Assembly: GCA_023807065.1 (NCBI GenBank)
Contig: JAJJLU010000377.1
Coordinates: 1 to 61,719, forward strand
DNA: 61,719 nucleotides
Origin: Isotricha intestinalis
Taxonomy: Eukaryota; Ciliophora; Litostomatea; Vestibuliferida; Isotrichidae
Direction: 5' to 3'
Below the pieces are notes generated by a model. It saw nothing but the letters and a program-made list of their open reading frames with translations, was not told the DNA's origin and did not search any database. The translations under genes were made by a program, and so were the position numbers. Shown piece after piece: positions 1 to 11,100 of this stretch (positions within the stretch are counted from its first letter, which is position 1; the number at the start of each line of letters is the position of its first letter).

Positions 1-35
1 CCCCAATCCCCAATCCCCAATCCCCAATCCCCAAT
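1..35. repeat. Terminal telomere, (CCCCAAT)5
   Basis: Five uninterrupted copies of the heptamer CCCCAAT stand at the very start of the window, with the C-rich strand running 5'->3' inward as expected for a left chromosome end (G-strand unit ATTGGGG). The unit is one base longer than the CCCCAA hexamer of Tetrahymena. It marks a physical chromosome end, and the first gene starts only about 230 bp inward. Confidence 0.93.
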
Positions 36-266
36 TTTATTATTTTTTTTTCATCAAAATTTTTTAAATATGACCATTTTACATAATTTCATTTAATATC
101 TAAAAATTTTATAAAATTAATTAAAAAACACTTTAATGGTCCGGATCCTCCAAATAAACAAAAATGTCAAATAAAAAAAAGATAAAGAACATCAAAAGAG
201 AAAATGCAAATTTTTAAAAAAATATAATTTTATTTGAAATATTGTTTAAAAAATAAAAAATAAAAA
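36..266. other. Short subtelomeric spacer
   Basis: This A+T-rich spacer lies between the telomere and the first gene. It has no subtelomeric repeat. The only unusual piece is a small G+C-rich island at about 136-150 (GGTCCGGATCCTCC), which stands out in otherwise nearly pure A/T sequence. The A-rich run just before 267 is the leader of the first gene and resembles the A-rich context in front of most start codons in this window. Confidence 0.6.
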
Positions 267-1868
267 ATGTCAAGTATATCTTCCCAACAACACCAAGATT
301 ATTTAATATTAACGCATAATATAGAACTTTTAAATACAATAAGTCAAACAAATAAAATGGCTTCAAAAATAAAAGAAACAGGAATAGATACAACAGATTT
401 TAATGATTTATATGATAATTCATTTAATTTTAAAGAAATAAAGAGAAAATATATAAATAATTTAATTTCATATTCTTTTTTAAAAAAAATATCTTCTTTA
501 TATCAATGGCCAATAGGTTGTATAGGAAATTTAATTGATAATAGTATATTTCATGGTAAATCAAATATAATTAAAATAGATGTTAAATGTTATAATAAAG
601 AAGTTTTCCAAATATTACATTTAGCTGATAAAGATATTGACATATCTAAAATAACAAAACCAAATTCAAATTTAAGTTTTTACTCAGATTTTAATAACAA
701 AAAAATAGTTTTAAGTATTATTGATAATGGAATAGGAATTTCATCAGAAATTTTTAATAAAATGATGTTTTCTTTTGGAGATAAAAGTGAAAAAAATTTA
801 AATAATACTTTACATAATTATTATAATTTTGGTATAACTTTAAAAAGTTCTTGTATGAGATTATCTGATTCCTTATTAATTATATCAAAAACCAAAAATG
901 AATTTAGTATTGGTTTAATTTCTAATTCAATGCAAATGAAAATTAATAATGATTTAATTGTTACTCCTATTGTTAATTATATTCATAAAGATAATATATT
1001 TGAATTTAAAAGTCAATATGCTTTACAAAGTTTGAATTTAATTTTAAATGAAGTTAGATTTCTTTTTTGGAATGAAGAAGAATTATTTTCTTATATTAAA
1101 ACTTTCCAAACTGGAACTCATATTTTTTTGTTTGATTTTAAACAATTTAGTCCAAAAAAAGAAAATTTAGGAAATTTAAATAATTTTGAATTATTATTTG
1201 ATTATAATGAAAAAGATATTTTATATAATATTTTTTATATATTTAATAATAATAGAGATTTAATTGATGTTTCTTTAAAGAAATATATTCAAAATTTATA
1301 TTTAAATAATAATTGTAATATTTATATTTTTGATGAATTAATTGATTTGAAAAATTCTGATATTAATCAATTAAGAAATTTTCATGATAGTTATAAAGAA
1401 AATAAAAATGAAATCAAAGATGATAAAATTGAAATTATAAATACTAATTTTAGTATTCAGTGTGATAAAAAAAATGAAATAAAATGCTTAATCTTTGATA
1501 ATGAATTATACAATGGAATTTTAATAAAAAAAAATGAAGAAACTTTTATGAATGAAATTTTAAAAAAAAAATATAATATTAAGTTTTCTACAATTGAACA
1601 AAATGAAATTTTACTTTTTTTAAAAGGGAGATTAATTTCAAGATTAAATCAAAAGAAATTAGGTGATTTATCATATTTCGAAAAAAATAAAAATAAAAAA
1701 GAAAATCAATTAAAAAAAAATTATACAAATAATTGGTTTGGTTATATAGAACTTCCAGATAATTCTCTTTATGAAACGGTTAGTACAAAAACAGAATTTA
1801 AAGACAAAATATTATTTTCATATTTTTATAGTAAATTATTTAATTTATTAAAAAAAATTCAGGAATAA
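267..1868 (+). CDS. MORC-like GHKL ATPase
   Basis: A 533-residue protein with an N-terminal GHKL (Hsp90/MutL/MORC-type) ATPase fold. Visible motifs are the Mg/ATP-binding helix with GNLIDNSIFHG around residues 85-97, the DNGIGIS loop near 152 followed by FSFGDKSE (MORC proteins have a similar SFGFSDK block), and a glycine loop region NFGITLKSSCMRLSD near 188-203, which matches the MORC pattern of a phenylalanine/glycine stretch before a serine- and arginine-rich helix. MORC proteins are chromatin-compacting ATPases acting with DNA or modified histones. No CW zinc finger or C-terminal coiled coil is evident, so the exact subfamily is uncertain. The start is preceded by an A-rich run, and the stop is TAA. 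It is the telomere-proximal gene of the chromosome. Confidence 0.72.
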   Translation: MSSISSQQHQDYLILTHNIELLNTISQTNKMASKIKETGIDTTDFNDLYDNSFNFKEIKRKYINNLISYSFLKKISSLYQWPIGCIGNLIDNSIFHGKSNIIKIDVKCYNKEVFQILHLADKDIDISKITKPNSNLSFYSDFNNKKIVLSIIDNGIGISSEIFNKMMFSFGDKSEKNLNNTLHNYYNFGITLKSSCMRLSDSLLIISKTKNEFSIGLISNSMQMKINNDLIVTPIVNYIHKDNIFEFKSQYALQSLNLILNEVRFLFWNEEELFSYIKTFQTGTHIFLFDFKQFSPKKENLGNLNNFELLFDYNEKDILYNIFYIFNNNRDLIDVSLKKYIQNLYLNNNCNIYIFDELIDLKNSDINQLRNFHDSYKENKNEIKDDKIEIINTNFSIQCDKKNEIKCLIFDNELYNGILIKKNEETFMNEILKKKYNIKFSTIEQNEILLFLKGRLISRLNQKKLGDLSYFEKNKNKKENQLKKNYTNNWFGYIELPDNSLYETVSTKTEFKDKILFSYFYSKLFNLLKKIQE

Positions 1869-1964
1869 AAAAATAATATAATTAATTAAATATAATACAT
1901 AAAATACATTTAAAGACAAAATAAACATATAAAAATAAGTATAAAAAATTGAAATTCAATATAA

Positions 1965-4064
1965 TTATAAAAACCAATCATCATTTAAAATATTCTCAGT
2001 AGAAATTCTTTTAGAAGGTTCAAAAACCAACATTTTTTTAATTAAATTACAAGAATTATCACTTAGAAAATTAGGTAAATCAAAATTACCTTTATTGATT
2101 TTTCTACATAAAACTTCTTCAGTATTAGCTTTAAAAGGGAAATATCCAGTTAACATAATATATAATAAAACACCAAGAGACCAAATATCAGAATATTCAG
2201 GAATATATTGATATTTATTTATTATTTCTGGTGACATATATGTTGGAGTTCCACATAAAAATTTTTGATATGTATTTTTAGGACATTTTATACTAAAACC
2301 AAAATCTATTAATTTTACTTTTTTTTCTTCTATTAATAATATATTTTCTAATTTTATATCTCTATGATATATATTTTTTGATTTACAATAATTTATTGCT
2401 TTTATTATTTGAAAATATATTTCTTTACATTTTTCTTCTTTAATTCTTAATTCTGGACATTTTTTTATATAATCTGATAATGATATTCCATTTATATATT
2501 CTAATATTAAATATATATTTTTTGGAGAATCTATTACTTCATATAATTTCATTATATTTTCATGGTTTAATTGTTTTAATACTGATATTTCATTTTTTAC
2601 TGAATTTCTCTTTTCTAAATCTAATAAATTTAATTTTGGATATATTTTAATTGCAAATTTTTGTTTTGTTATTTTATTTATTCCTAATCTTACTAAAGCA
2701 AAAGAACCTTTTCCTAATTCTTTTCCTAAAATATAATTTTCTATTTTTCCTTGTAAATTTCTATTTGTATTTAATGAATTATTATTTGTATTTATTTTAT
2801 TTGATACTAATAAAGTATTATTATGTATTTTAAATATCCCCGTTTTATTTCTTATCATTTTATTTTCATATTTATTTAATTTATGGAAATTTTCTTCTAA
2901 TTTTTTTTCTTTTGTTTTTTTAGAAATAGGAAATTTATTTTTAGAAATATTTTTCTTAATTGGATTTTTACTTAAATTATTTTTTTTTTCACAAAAACTC
3001 ATTCTATTAGAATTATTCATATAACTGGTTTTATTGAAATTACTTATAGAAAAAGCATTACTGTCTTTGATTGATGTATCATTCAAAACTTTTTGATCGC
3101 TAAAAGAAGTAAAATTTCTAATTGGGTTTTTTTTTTTAATTTTATTATCATTCATTGCTATATTATATGATAATTTCATTAATTGATTTATTCCAAAATT
3201 TCTAACAGATTTTCTAGAAGAAAAATAAATTTTATCTTTTTCATTTAAACCTTTAAAACTATTTCTATTATTATTAATTATATTACAAGTAATAGTATTA
3301 TTAGCATTACTAATATTAATACTATCTAAATTATTGTTTTTTATAAAATCACTTTCTTCAAATTGTTTTGAATCTAAACAATAATCTGTTATTAATATAT
3401 TATCTTCATTTTCATTTGAATATTCTTCTTTTATTTTATTTTCTTCTGTATTATTTCTTATACAATCTGTTTTAAAAAAACTTGTTTCAATAGAAGAATT
3501 ATTTGATTTTTTATTTTTTTGAATTGGAGAAGTAAAACTTAATTCAAAACCCTTTTTTTTCTTTATAAAATTTAATATTTTTACTATACTCTCTTTTGAA
3601 TTTTTTTGTGTTTGATTTTTATTATTATTAATTTCTTTAATATCATTTTTATTATTTATTTTTTTTTTTATTAATGTTGAATACTGATAAGTAATTTTTT
3701 TACTTTTTTTAGGTGTGAAATAATTATTTATTTTTCTTATCTTATTTACTTGATTATTCTTTAATTTATTATTTGATATTATTGGACTTTTTAAAGAAAA
3801 AGGAGAAAGAGGAGTTTTATTAATTGAATTTTTTTCTCTACTCGTTGAAGTATTTGAAGTTGTATTTGTTTCTATATTTGGTTTTTTTTTTAAAACATCT
3901 ATTTTGTTTTTTGATAAAGTAAATATTTTTTTGTTAACATATATTTTATGAGATGATATATTATCATTATTATTTTTGTTATTATTTATTTCTTCTATTC
4001 CCTTTTTTAAATTATTTTGAATGTTTCCTAAAGAATTTTCACTATATGAATTTGATTTAATCAT
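1965..4064 (-). CDS. Ser/Thr protein kinase, CAMK/AMPK-like, long disordered N-terminus
   Basis: A 699-residue protein. Roughly the first 440 residues are Asn/Lys/Ser-rich and probably disordered. A complete protein kinase domain follows (about 443-699): glycine loop LGKGSFALVRLG, catalytic lysine in FAIKIYPK, HRDIKLENILL near 568, DFGFS, and SPEI as the APE-equivalent. The HRDIKLEN form and the DIWSLGVLLYIMLTGYFPF block are characteristic of the CAMK-like/SNF1 group. The protein ends right after the domain, with no obvious UBA or regulatory tail. It faces the MORC gene tail-to-tail with under 100 bp between stops. The substrate is unknown. Confidence 0.88.
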   Translation of the reverse strand: MIKSNSYSENSLGNIQNNLKKGIEEINNNKNNNDNISSHKIYVNKKIFTLSKNKIDVLKKKPNIETNTTSNTSTSREKNSINKTPLSPFSLKSPIISNNKLKNNQVNKIRKINNYFTPKKSKKITYQYSTLIKKKINNKNDIKEINNNKNQTQKNSKESIVKILNFIKKKKGFELSFTSPIQKNKKSNNSSIETSFFKTDCIRNNTEENKIKEEYSNENEDNILITDYCLDSKQFEESDFIKNNNLDSINISNANNTITCNIINNNRNSFKGLNEKDKIYFSSRKSVRNFGINQLMKLSYNIAMNDNKIKKKNPIRNFTSFSDQKVLNDTSIKDSNAFSISNFNKTSYMNNSNRMSFCEKKNNLSKNPIKKNISKNKFPISKKTKEKKLEENFHKLNKYENKMIRNKTGIFKIHNNTLLVSNKINTNNNSLNTNRNLQGKIENYILGKELGKGSFALVRLGINKITKQKFAIKIYPKLNLLDLEKRNSVKNEISVLKQLNHENIMKLYEVIDSPKNIYLILEYINGISLSDYIKKCPELRIKEEKCKEIYFQIIKAINYCKSKNIYHRDIKLENILLIEEKKVKLIDFGFSIKCPKNTYQKFLCGTPTYMSPEIINKYQYIPEYSDIWSLGVLLYIMLTGYFPFKANTEEVLCRKINKGNFDLPNFLSDNSCNLIKKMLVFEPSKRISTENILNDDWFL

Positions 4065-5122
4065 TTTTCAATTTTTTATAAAAAAAAATTATATATTACA
4101 ATTATTATAATTATAATAAAAAGTCTTTAAATTTTATATTTCATTTAAAAAATCTTGAATATATATAATAAAAAAAATAGATTTCTATCTTACTTAATAT
4201 TTGTTTTTTCCAATTTTTTCTTAGTACAAGTTTTATCAATATGAATATTTAATTTTCGTTATCTAAAAATATAGTTCTTATTTGAGAATACATGTTGTTT
4301 TTTATTAATTAATAAAATTTTTTTGAAATATTAAAATTTTTTGGAGTTAATAAGAAAAAATTAATGTTCTAATTAGTTACTTAAAAAAATTAGGAGAATA
4401 ATTTACTATATAATATATATTAACTGTAATTTTTAAAATAATTTCTGTTAATTTTTTCTATTTTTTATATATAAATTTTGTATTATTATTTTTTATATTA
4501 TGTTTTTTTTTTCTTGGTGATTAAATATTAAGATAAAAAATTTTAATGTATTTTTTAATTTATTTAGAGAATTATTTGAATTATCTCAATTACTTTTTTG
4601 CATTTTCATTTTTAATTATTAAAAAACTATAAATATTTAAAATATATTATTTTTTAATGTTTTTTTATTAATAATTTATTTCATAATTTTTTTCAAAGTT
4701 ATTCATTATTATTTTTTTTTATTAATGTATTTTTGAAGAAACTTTTGTTTTTTGGTTTTAAAGTTTTTTTTTCAATAAAAGTTATTTCTATTGAAATTAA
4801 TTTCATTTACTCTTTAAGGAAAGAATGAATAATTTCAAATATATAAGATTTTATTCTAAAAGAAGAATAATTTAAAAAAAAATCCCAAAACAAATTCCCA
4901 TAAAATTTAAAGTAAAATTATATTTTTAAACATTCTGAAAATATATATTAGTCTTCCAAAATAAAAAAAATCAAAAACTTTACGAAAAAACAAAAGTAAA
5001 AAAGGCCTAAATTAAACATAAAAATATTTATAACTTAGAAAAAAAATCATCAAAAAAAATTAATAAAAAGCCAATATATAAAGAAGAAGAAAGAAATTAA
5101 AAAATAAATAAAAAATAAAAGA
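4065..5122. other. Intergenic region, nothing recognised
   Basis: About 1.06 kb of A/T-rich sequence with long T and A homopolymers lies between the divergently transcribed kinase and HMG-box genes. No open frame longer than a few dozen codons, tRNA-like fold or repeat was seen. It presumably contains both promoters. Confidence 0.5.
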
Positions 5123-5578
5123 ATGGAAAAAAGTAAAAAAGATCGTCAAAAGAGTAAAGACAAAGAAAAGGAGAAGAAGGAAGTAAAAAAGGAAAGAAAA
5201 TCATCAAAGCCAAAAGATAAAGAAAAAATAAAAAAAGAAAAAAATGAAGAATCAAAAGTAAAAAGAGCAAAATCAGCATATTTATTTTTTTGCGGAGATA
5301 AAAGAGAACAAATAACAAAAGAAAACCCAGATAAAAAAGCAAAAGATATATTAAAATTATTAGGTGAAGCTTGGTCTAAATTATCTGAAACTGAGAAAAA
5401 AAAATATCAAGAAATGGCTGATAAAGATAAAGAAAGATATGAAAGAGAATGTAAAGAAAAAGGTATTGAACATAAAAAAGGAAAAAAGAAAGCAGCAAAA
5501 AGTGAAAAAAATAAAAAATCTAAAAAAAAAAGTGAAGAAGATAAAAAATCAGATGATGATGATGATGATGATGATTAA
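5123..5578 (+). CDS. HMG-box chromatin protein (HMGB/NHP6-like) with acidic tail
   Basis: A 151-residue protein with a very basic Lys/Glu-rich N-terminus (1-48). A single HMG box spans about 49-118 (KRAKSAYLFF, then EAWSKLSETEKKKYQEMADK), followed by a Lys-rich linker and a C-terminal run of eight Asp. HMGB proteins bend DNA without sequence specificity, and the acidic tail typically folds back on the box or binds histones. The Asp tail is encoded by a pure (GAT)8 tract at about 5552-5575, a microsatellite that could vary in length. A macronuclear chromatin role is likely. Confidence 0.92.
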   Translation: MEKSKKDRQKSKDKEKEKKEVKKERKSSKPKDKEKIKKEKNEESKVKRAKSAYLFFCGDKREQITKENPDKKAKDILKLLGEAWSKLSETEKKKYQEMADKDKERYERECKEKGIEHKKGKKKAAKSEKNKKSKKKSEEDKKSDDDDDDDD

Positions 5579-5898
5579 GGTTTTTTATTTTTTTGCTTTA
5601 GCTTTTTTTTCTTTGTTTTTTTATGCTCTTTTAGGGTAATTTTTTTTAGTTTTTTTATTGTATTTAAATTTAAATTTTTTTTTTAAAAAAATTTGAAAAT
5701 AAAAATATTTTTATTTAAATAACATAAAGATTTTTACAAATTTAAATTAAAAAATATATATGTTATAAATGTAATACATTAAGTTTCCTCTAATATTATA
5801 AAAAATTTTAATGTTTTAAAAAATTATTTAAGAAAAAATTCCAAAATTTGTGCAAAAAAAAGAATTTAAAAATTATAAATAAACTATTCTTAGAAATT
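5579..5898. other. Intergenic region, nothing recognised
   Basis: About 320 bp between two genes that converge on their stop codons. It is T-rich, then A-rich, with no coding signal and no structured element noted. Confidence 0.5.
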
Positions 5899-7926
5899 TT
5901 ATTTGATAATTTTTCTTTGATGAGAAGATTTATTAAAAGATTTATGAAAACAACAATTTATATTTTTTAATTTTAACTCTTCAATTTTTTCATTTTTTTC
6001 AACATACTTTTCTAAAGTAATAAACTGATTTCCAAACTGAACAAAAATATTATTATTATAATCAATATTTAAAATAACACTTTGACTTCCATATTTATAT
6101 TCAAAAGGAGAAATTTTTTTAAATTTAATTTTCCTATTTTTTCTACTTTCAAATTCTTTAATAAAATTATCGATTTTTTCTTCTTTTGAATAATTATAAT
6201 TTTCACTTTCAGAATCTTCTTCTTTTTCTTCATCAACTTCTTTAATAGCTTTAATTTTATCAATATTTAATTTTCCCATATTAATATTTCCCATTTCAAT
6301 CATTGGTTGATTTATTTGAAAACCATTATAATTATTTTCTTCTGTTTCTTTTATATTATATCTAAATAAAAGAGCTTTTAATCTTATTTTTGAATCTTCA
6401 TCATCATCATATATTTGAGATATATTTCCATATAATTTTATTAATGTTTTTATTGAAGATAATAGTAATCTTTTTACTTCTTCCTTATTTATTTCTTTTG
6501 TTATTTGGGATTCTTTATATTTTTGAATATCCAAATCAAAGTAAAATATATTAAAGATATTTTGATATATTATATATTCACTCTTTTTATTATATGTTTG
6601 TTGCTTTAATATTTTGTTGTTTATATTTTTGTTTAAATTTATTTTTATTAATTTTGTTTCTCTGTTTATTTGATTTTCATTTAATTTATTTATTTGTTTT
6701 TTTATATAATTTACTCTTTCTATATTTGAAGTGAAAATTGAGATTAATTTATTCTTTTTTTCTTTTAAAAAAGAAAATTTATCCATAATTAAAGAATAAT
6801 ATTTAATCAAAGTTTCTATATTATCTTTAATATTTTGATAAGCTTCATTTAAATTATTTCCCTCATAATTATTTTTTTCAAAAACAGAATAATTAAATTT
6901 AAAAGTATTAAAAATAGAATAAATATCATTATCTATTTTTTCATTTAAATTTTCATTTTCAATATTATTAATAAGTAATTGATCAATAGTAGATAATTCA
7001 CTAAAATTTTTTTCTTGTTCATAAAGATTTAATTTTTTTTCTAAATGAGAACAACTATTATTATTTTCACAATTCATATTATAATAATCATCTTTAAAAG
7101 GTTCATAAGTAATAGATTTACTTTTATTATGTTTATTACCAACACTTTCATTTTGTCTACTTTTAATTTTATTATTTTTATTAATATTTAAACCAAAAAA
7201 TTCTTTTCTTAAACTATTTGGGCTTTTTTTTTTATTAATAGTTCTATTTGAATGATTTAAAAGATTATATATTTTATTTTCAAATTGTTCAATTGTTTTT
7301 GTTTTACTATGTTTATTAGGAGGAGTTGACATCAATTTATTTTCATTTTTTAATTCATTTTCTAAGGTTTTTTTTCCTTGAGTATTCAAAGCAGTTTTTG
7401 AACTTATATTATTATGAAAAAAACTTTTGTTATTTTGAATTGAAGAAGGCATTGTTGGAAATGAAGCATTATTTTTTATAATAAAACTATTGGTTTTATT
7501 TTTATTCAATATTTTTACATTTGCAAAAATTTCAATTGTAAAATTGCTTTCTTTTGAAAATGCACCAAATAATATTCTTTTTGTTGATTCTATCATTATT
7601 AATGAACATTTTTTTTTAATTTCAAAAGATGAATTTTTATTTGTTTTTTTTATTAATGATAAAGGAATTATATAATCACTTATTCCAATTAAAGAATTTG
7701 ATTTTGAATTTATTAATCGAATATTATATTTCAAATCTTTTTTTATATTTTTTATTATATGATTTATTGTTTGAAATGAAATTTCACTTAAATTAATTTC
7801 TCCTTCAAAATTATCTAATTTAAATAAACATACTAAGTCTGTAAGGTCTATTTTTGATAAATTATTTGGTTCATAATTTATTATTTGAATTGATATATTG
7901 CAGTTAGTCATTTTATTCAAATTCAA
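5899..7926 (-). CDS. Conserved-looking protein with N-terminal C2-like region and coiled coil; function unknown
   Basis: A 675-residue protein I cannot name. Residues 1-135 alternate hydrophobic strands and short loops, resembling a C2-type beta sandwich such as the N-terminal C2 domains of several basal-body proteins. Residues about 140-290 are Asn/Ser/Lys-rich and probably disordered. Residues 290-560 are helical with coiled-coil character. An acidic patch (EEKEEDSESE) precedes a short, possibly folded C-terminus from about 590. A basal-body or ciliary role is only a guess from the C2-plus-coil layout. The stop is TAA. Confidence 0.75.
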   Translation of the reverse strand: MNLNKMTNCNISIQIINYEPNNLSKIDLTDLVCLFKLDNFEGEINLSEISFQTINHIIKNIKKDLKYNIRLINSKSNSLIGISDYIIPLSLIKKTNKNSSFEIKKKCSLIMIESTKRILFGAFSKESNFTIEIFANVKILNKNKTNSFIIKNNASFPTMPSSIQNNKSFFHNNISSKTALNTQGKKTLENELKNENKLMSTPPNKHSKTKTIEQFENKIYNLLNHSNRTINKKKSPNSLRKEFFGLNINKNNKIKSRQNESVGNKHNKSKSITYEPFKDDYYNMNCENNNSCSHLEKKLNLYEQEKNFSELSTIDQLLINNIENENLNEKIDNDIYSIFNTFKFNYSVFEKNNYEGNNLNEAYQNIKDNIETLIKYYSLIMDKFSFLKEKKNKLISIFTSNIERVNYIKKQINKLNENQINRETKLIKINLNKNINNKILKQQTYNKKSEYIIYQNIFNIFYFDLDIQKYKESQITKEINKEEVKRLLLSSIKTLIKLYGNISQIYDDDEDSKIRLKALLFRYNIKETEENNYNGFQINQPMIEMGNINMGKLNIDKIKAIKEVDEEKEEDSESENYNYSKEEKIDNFIKEFESRKNRKIKFKKISPFEYKYGSQSVILNIDYNNNIFVQFGNQFITLEKYVEKNEKIEELKLKNINCCFHKSFNKSSHQRKIIK

Positions 7927-8194
7927 TTATTTTCAAAAAAATTAAAAAAATTAGAAAAACAAATAATATTAATTATTTATGAAATAAATACATTATTTAA
8001 TGATAATTATAAAAATAAATTTATAAATTACATATTAAACTAATTAAAAACGATTAAAGATAAAAAATAAACAAAGAATAATTATGAATAAATAAAATAA
8101 TTTAAATGAAAATAATAGATACAAAAAAATGAAAAAATTTAGGAATAAATTTATAATTATTAATTAATAAAAAATTTTAATAAAAAAATTCCAA

Positions 8195-11100
8195 ATGAAA
8201 TTATATAGACATGTCCGAGGAAAAAGTGACACAGACTTTTTTATAGATAAAATATATTTAGATAACATTCATTATAATATGAAATCATATAAAAATTCTT
8301 TATCTGAAAATTTATCAGATTCAGATTTAGAAATAAAATCATATAATCCAGGAAGAAATAAAAAAAAATTAGGAGTTAAAAGATATTCTATTGAATATGT
8401 TCCCAATATTCAAATTTCAGATATTAAAGATGAATTCAATCAATTTATTATTCATGCTCTTCTCTTTAAAAAACATTTTGATGATGATGTAATTGAAGGA
8501 TTTATTTTATCACAGAAAACTTATTTAGATATTATTTTAAAAATTATGAGAGAATTAATTAGAAGATTCAAATTAAATTATGATAAAGGAGATAATTTAA
8601 TTTTAACTTCTTTATTGAATGATAAAAAAGATCAAGATTCTGAATTAATTGAAAAAATAGATAAATTTGATAATGTTCTTCAAATAATGATTGAAACACA
8701 ACCAAAAGATTATTATAGAGAAGTTAAAAATATGATATTAAATGAATTTGAGAAAAGTAGATATCAAATAGCACAATTTTTAGATAATTATCAAGGAAAA
8801 AAAAAGATTTTAATGGCTGATCAAGCATCGAAATTTTTTTCAAATCATAGACAAAATAGTAATAATATTTTAGAAGATAATTTTGATTCAATGAATAATG
8901 AAGAAATTACTGCATTTATTGTTTCAATATCACAAATTGTTTTATTTTCAATGAGTACAATTTCTTTTAAATTAGATTATTATTCTTTAACTATGAATTG
9001 TTTAATGGAAAAAATAAAAACATATATATCAACTTTTATAGAATCTTCAAGAAAAGAATATGCAATAATTCAAAAATTAAAAGGTAATCAAATGAAAACA
9101 TTATATTTTATTGATAGAATAATTTTTCTTTCAAGAACTTTTACTACTTTATTATATGGAGACAATGAAAGATTAAATTTAAATATTTTTTCCTCAAGTG
9201 GAAAATATATATTAAATAATTTTATAGAAATAATTTCGAAATGTGAAAATTTAGTTTTAACTTCAGATGAAAAATTAGAAAAAAGAAGAGCAATGTTAAA
9301 TAATACAATATTTTATTCAAATAAAAAAGAAATTTCTCAATATAAACAATATCTTCAAATTTTTTTTTTTAATAATTCAAATATGAATTCTGAATTAGAA
9401 CAACAATTTAAATTTTATTTTAATACAAAATTAATTGTTTGGAAAGATGTAACTTTAACAGTTGATTCAAAAAAATCTTTTGAAGTATGTAGAATATGTG
9501 AACAACAAGTTCCAATAAATGAATTTATATTACATGTAAATTATTGTAAAGAACAAAAAATATTTTATAATCAAATGAAATTAGTAAAAACAAATTTAAT
9601 GAAATATATTCAAATGTTAGAATATTTTAAAGATTCTTTCTCAATAAAAGATAACAATATATTTTCTCCAAATAATAATTTAATGAAATTTTTTAATAAA
9701 AAAAGTGGAAGTTCATTTTTAGGAACTCCAGATTTTCTTTTATTAAATAAAAAATCATCAAATTCAAATAAAAAATCAGATTTGAAATTTTTAGATAACT
9801 TAATAAAAATATATGAATATGAAAGTGGATTACCATTTGATAATTATGAAAGAAATCCAAAAGAAATATCTCATTTACAATCAATGTTATATTTTACATT
9901 ATTTTTATTTATAGAAAATCAGAAAGAAATAAACTTTTCAAAAGAAGTAAATGAAATATTAGGAGGAATATTTCAAGTATTAAGTAAGAAAATAACAAGT
10001 ATAGAATATATATTAACAGTAATGGAAAGTAAAGCAAAGAGTAATATTTATAATTTAAATAGTACAACAATGTTAACTAAATCTTGTAGTAGAGATAATT
10101 ATATTAAATTTATTGAAAATAAAAATAGTTTACCTTTATCAAATTCTTTTTCAATATTAAGTCGATCTAATACTAAATTACCAGTTAGAAATAAAAGTTT
10201 TATTATTTCTGATGAAGGAAATTTTTCTTCTACTGTTAATACTGTTAAAAATATTTTAAGTGTTAATAGTACTATTTCTTCCCCTGCTATGAGTAATTTT
10301 TGGAAAACTAAAAATGCTACTAACATTCATCGAAATGATGAAATTAATATCTCCAATTTTTTTGATAAAAGATCACAAACTTTAGAAAAAGGAAAATGTA
10401 ATTTAATGAGGAAAAAATTTAATGAAAAAGATTTCTTTGATGATAGTTTTAGAAAGGATAGTTCTAGAAATTCTAAAAATAATGTTAAAAGTTCTTTTAA
10501 TCCTGATAATTCAAATGGTGGATTTATTTTAAGTCAAGGAAAGAAAGAATCTAAATTTTTAAATTTAAAACCAATTAAAAAAAAATCTACTGATGAATAT
10601 TGTAAATCTAATATAATAAAAAATAATTTAAATGAAAATAATAAAAAAAAAACATTTCAATTATTTCATAAAGGTAATAATAAATCTAAAGATGAAGATA
10701 AAGAAAATAAAGATGATAGTGAAGAAGAAAAAGGAAAATTAAATATAATTAATACTAAAGAAGATAGTGACAGTGATGATAATGATACTATGAATTATTT
10801 AAAGTTTTTAAAAGGAGATATTTCTAATATTTCTAATAATTCTAATCCTAACCATAATGAAATTACTAATTCACCAAGTAAAAAGAGTTTATTTCATAGA
10901 AATGATAGTGATATAAATAATAGTAATAATAATATTCGTAAAGTTAATTTTGGAAAAAAAGATGAAAATAATGATAATATAAAAGAAAATGAAAATAAAG
11001 GAAAAAAAGAAAATATTCCTTTCTTTAATATGTTAAAACATAATGTAGATACAAATTCTTCAGACAATGAAAAAACATCATTTCATAAAAAAAGTAGTTT

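Noticed and set aside
136..160. tRNA or other RNA gene at the G+C-rich island near the telomere
   Set aside because: No cloverleaf, T-loop motif or matching arms could be drawn.
2651..2833. Short Phe/Leu/Tyr-rich ORFs opposite kinase and coiled-coil genes
   Set aside because: They are antisense shadows of Asn/Lys/Glu-rich coding sequence, a recurrent artefact of this base composition.
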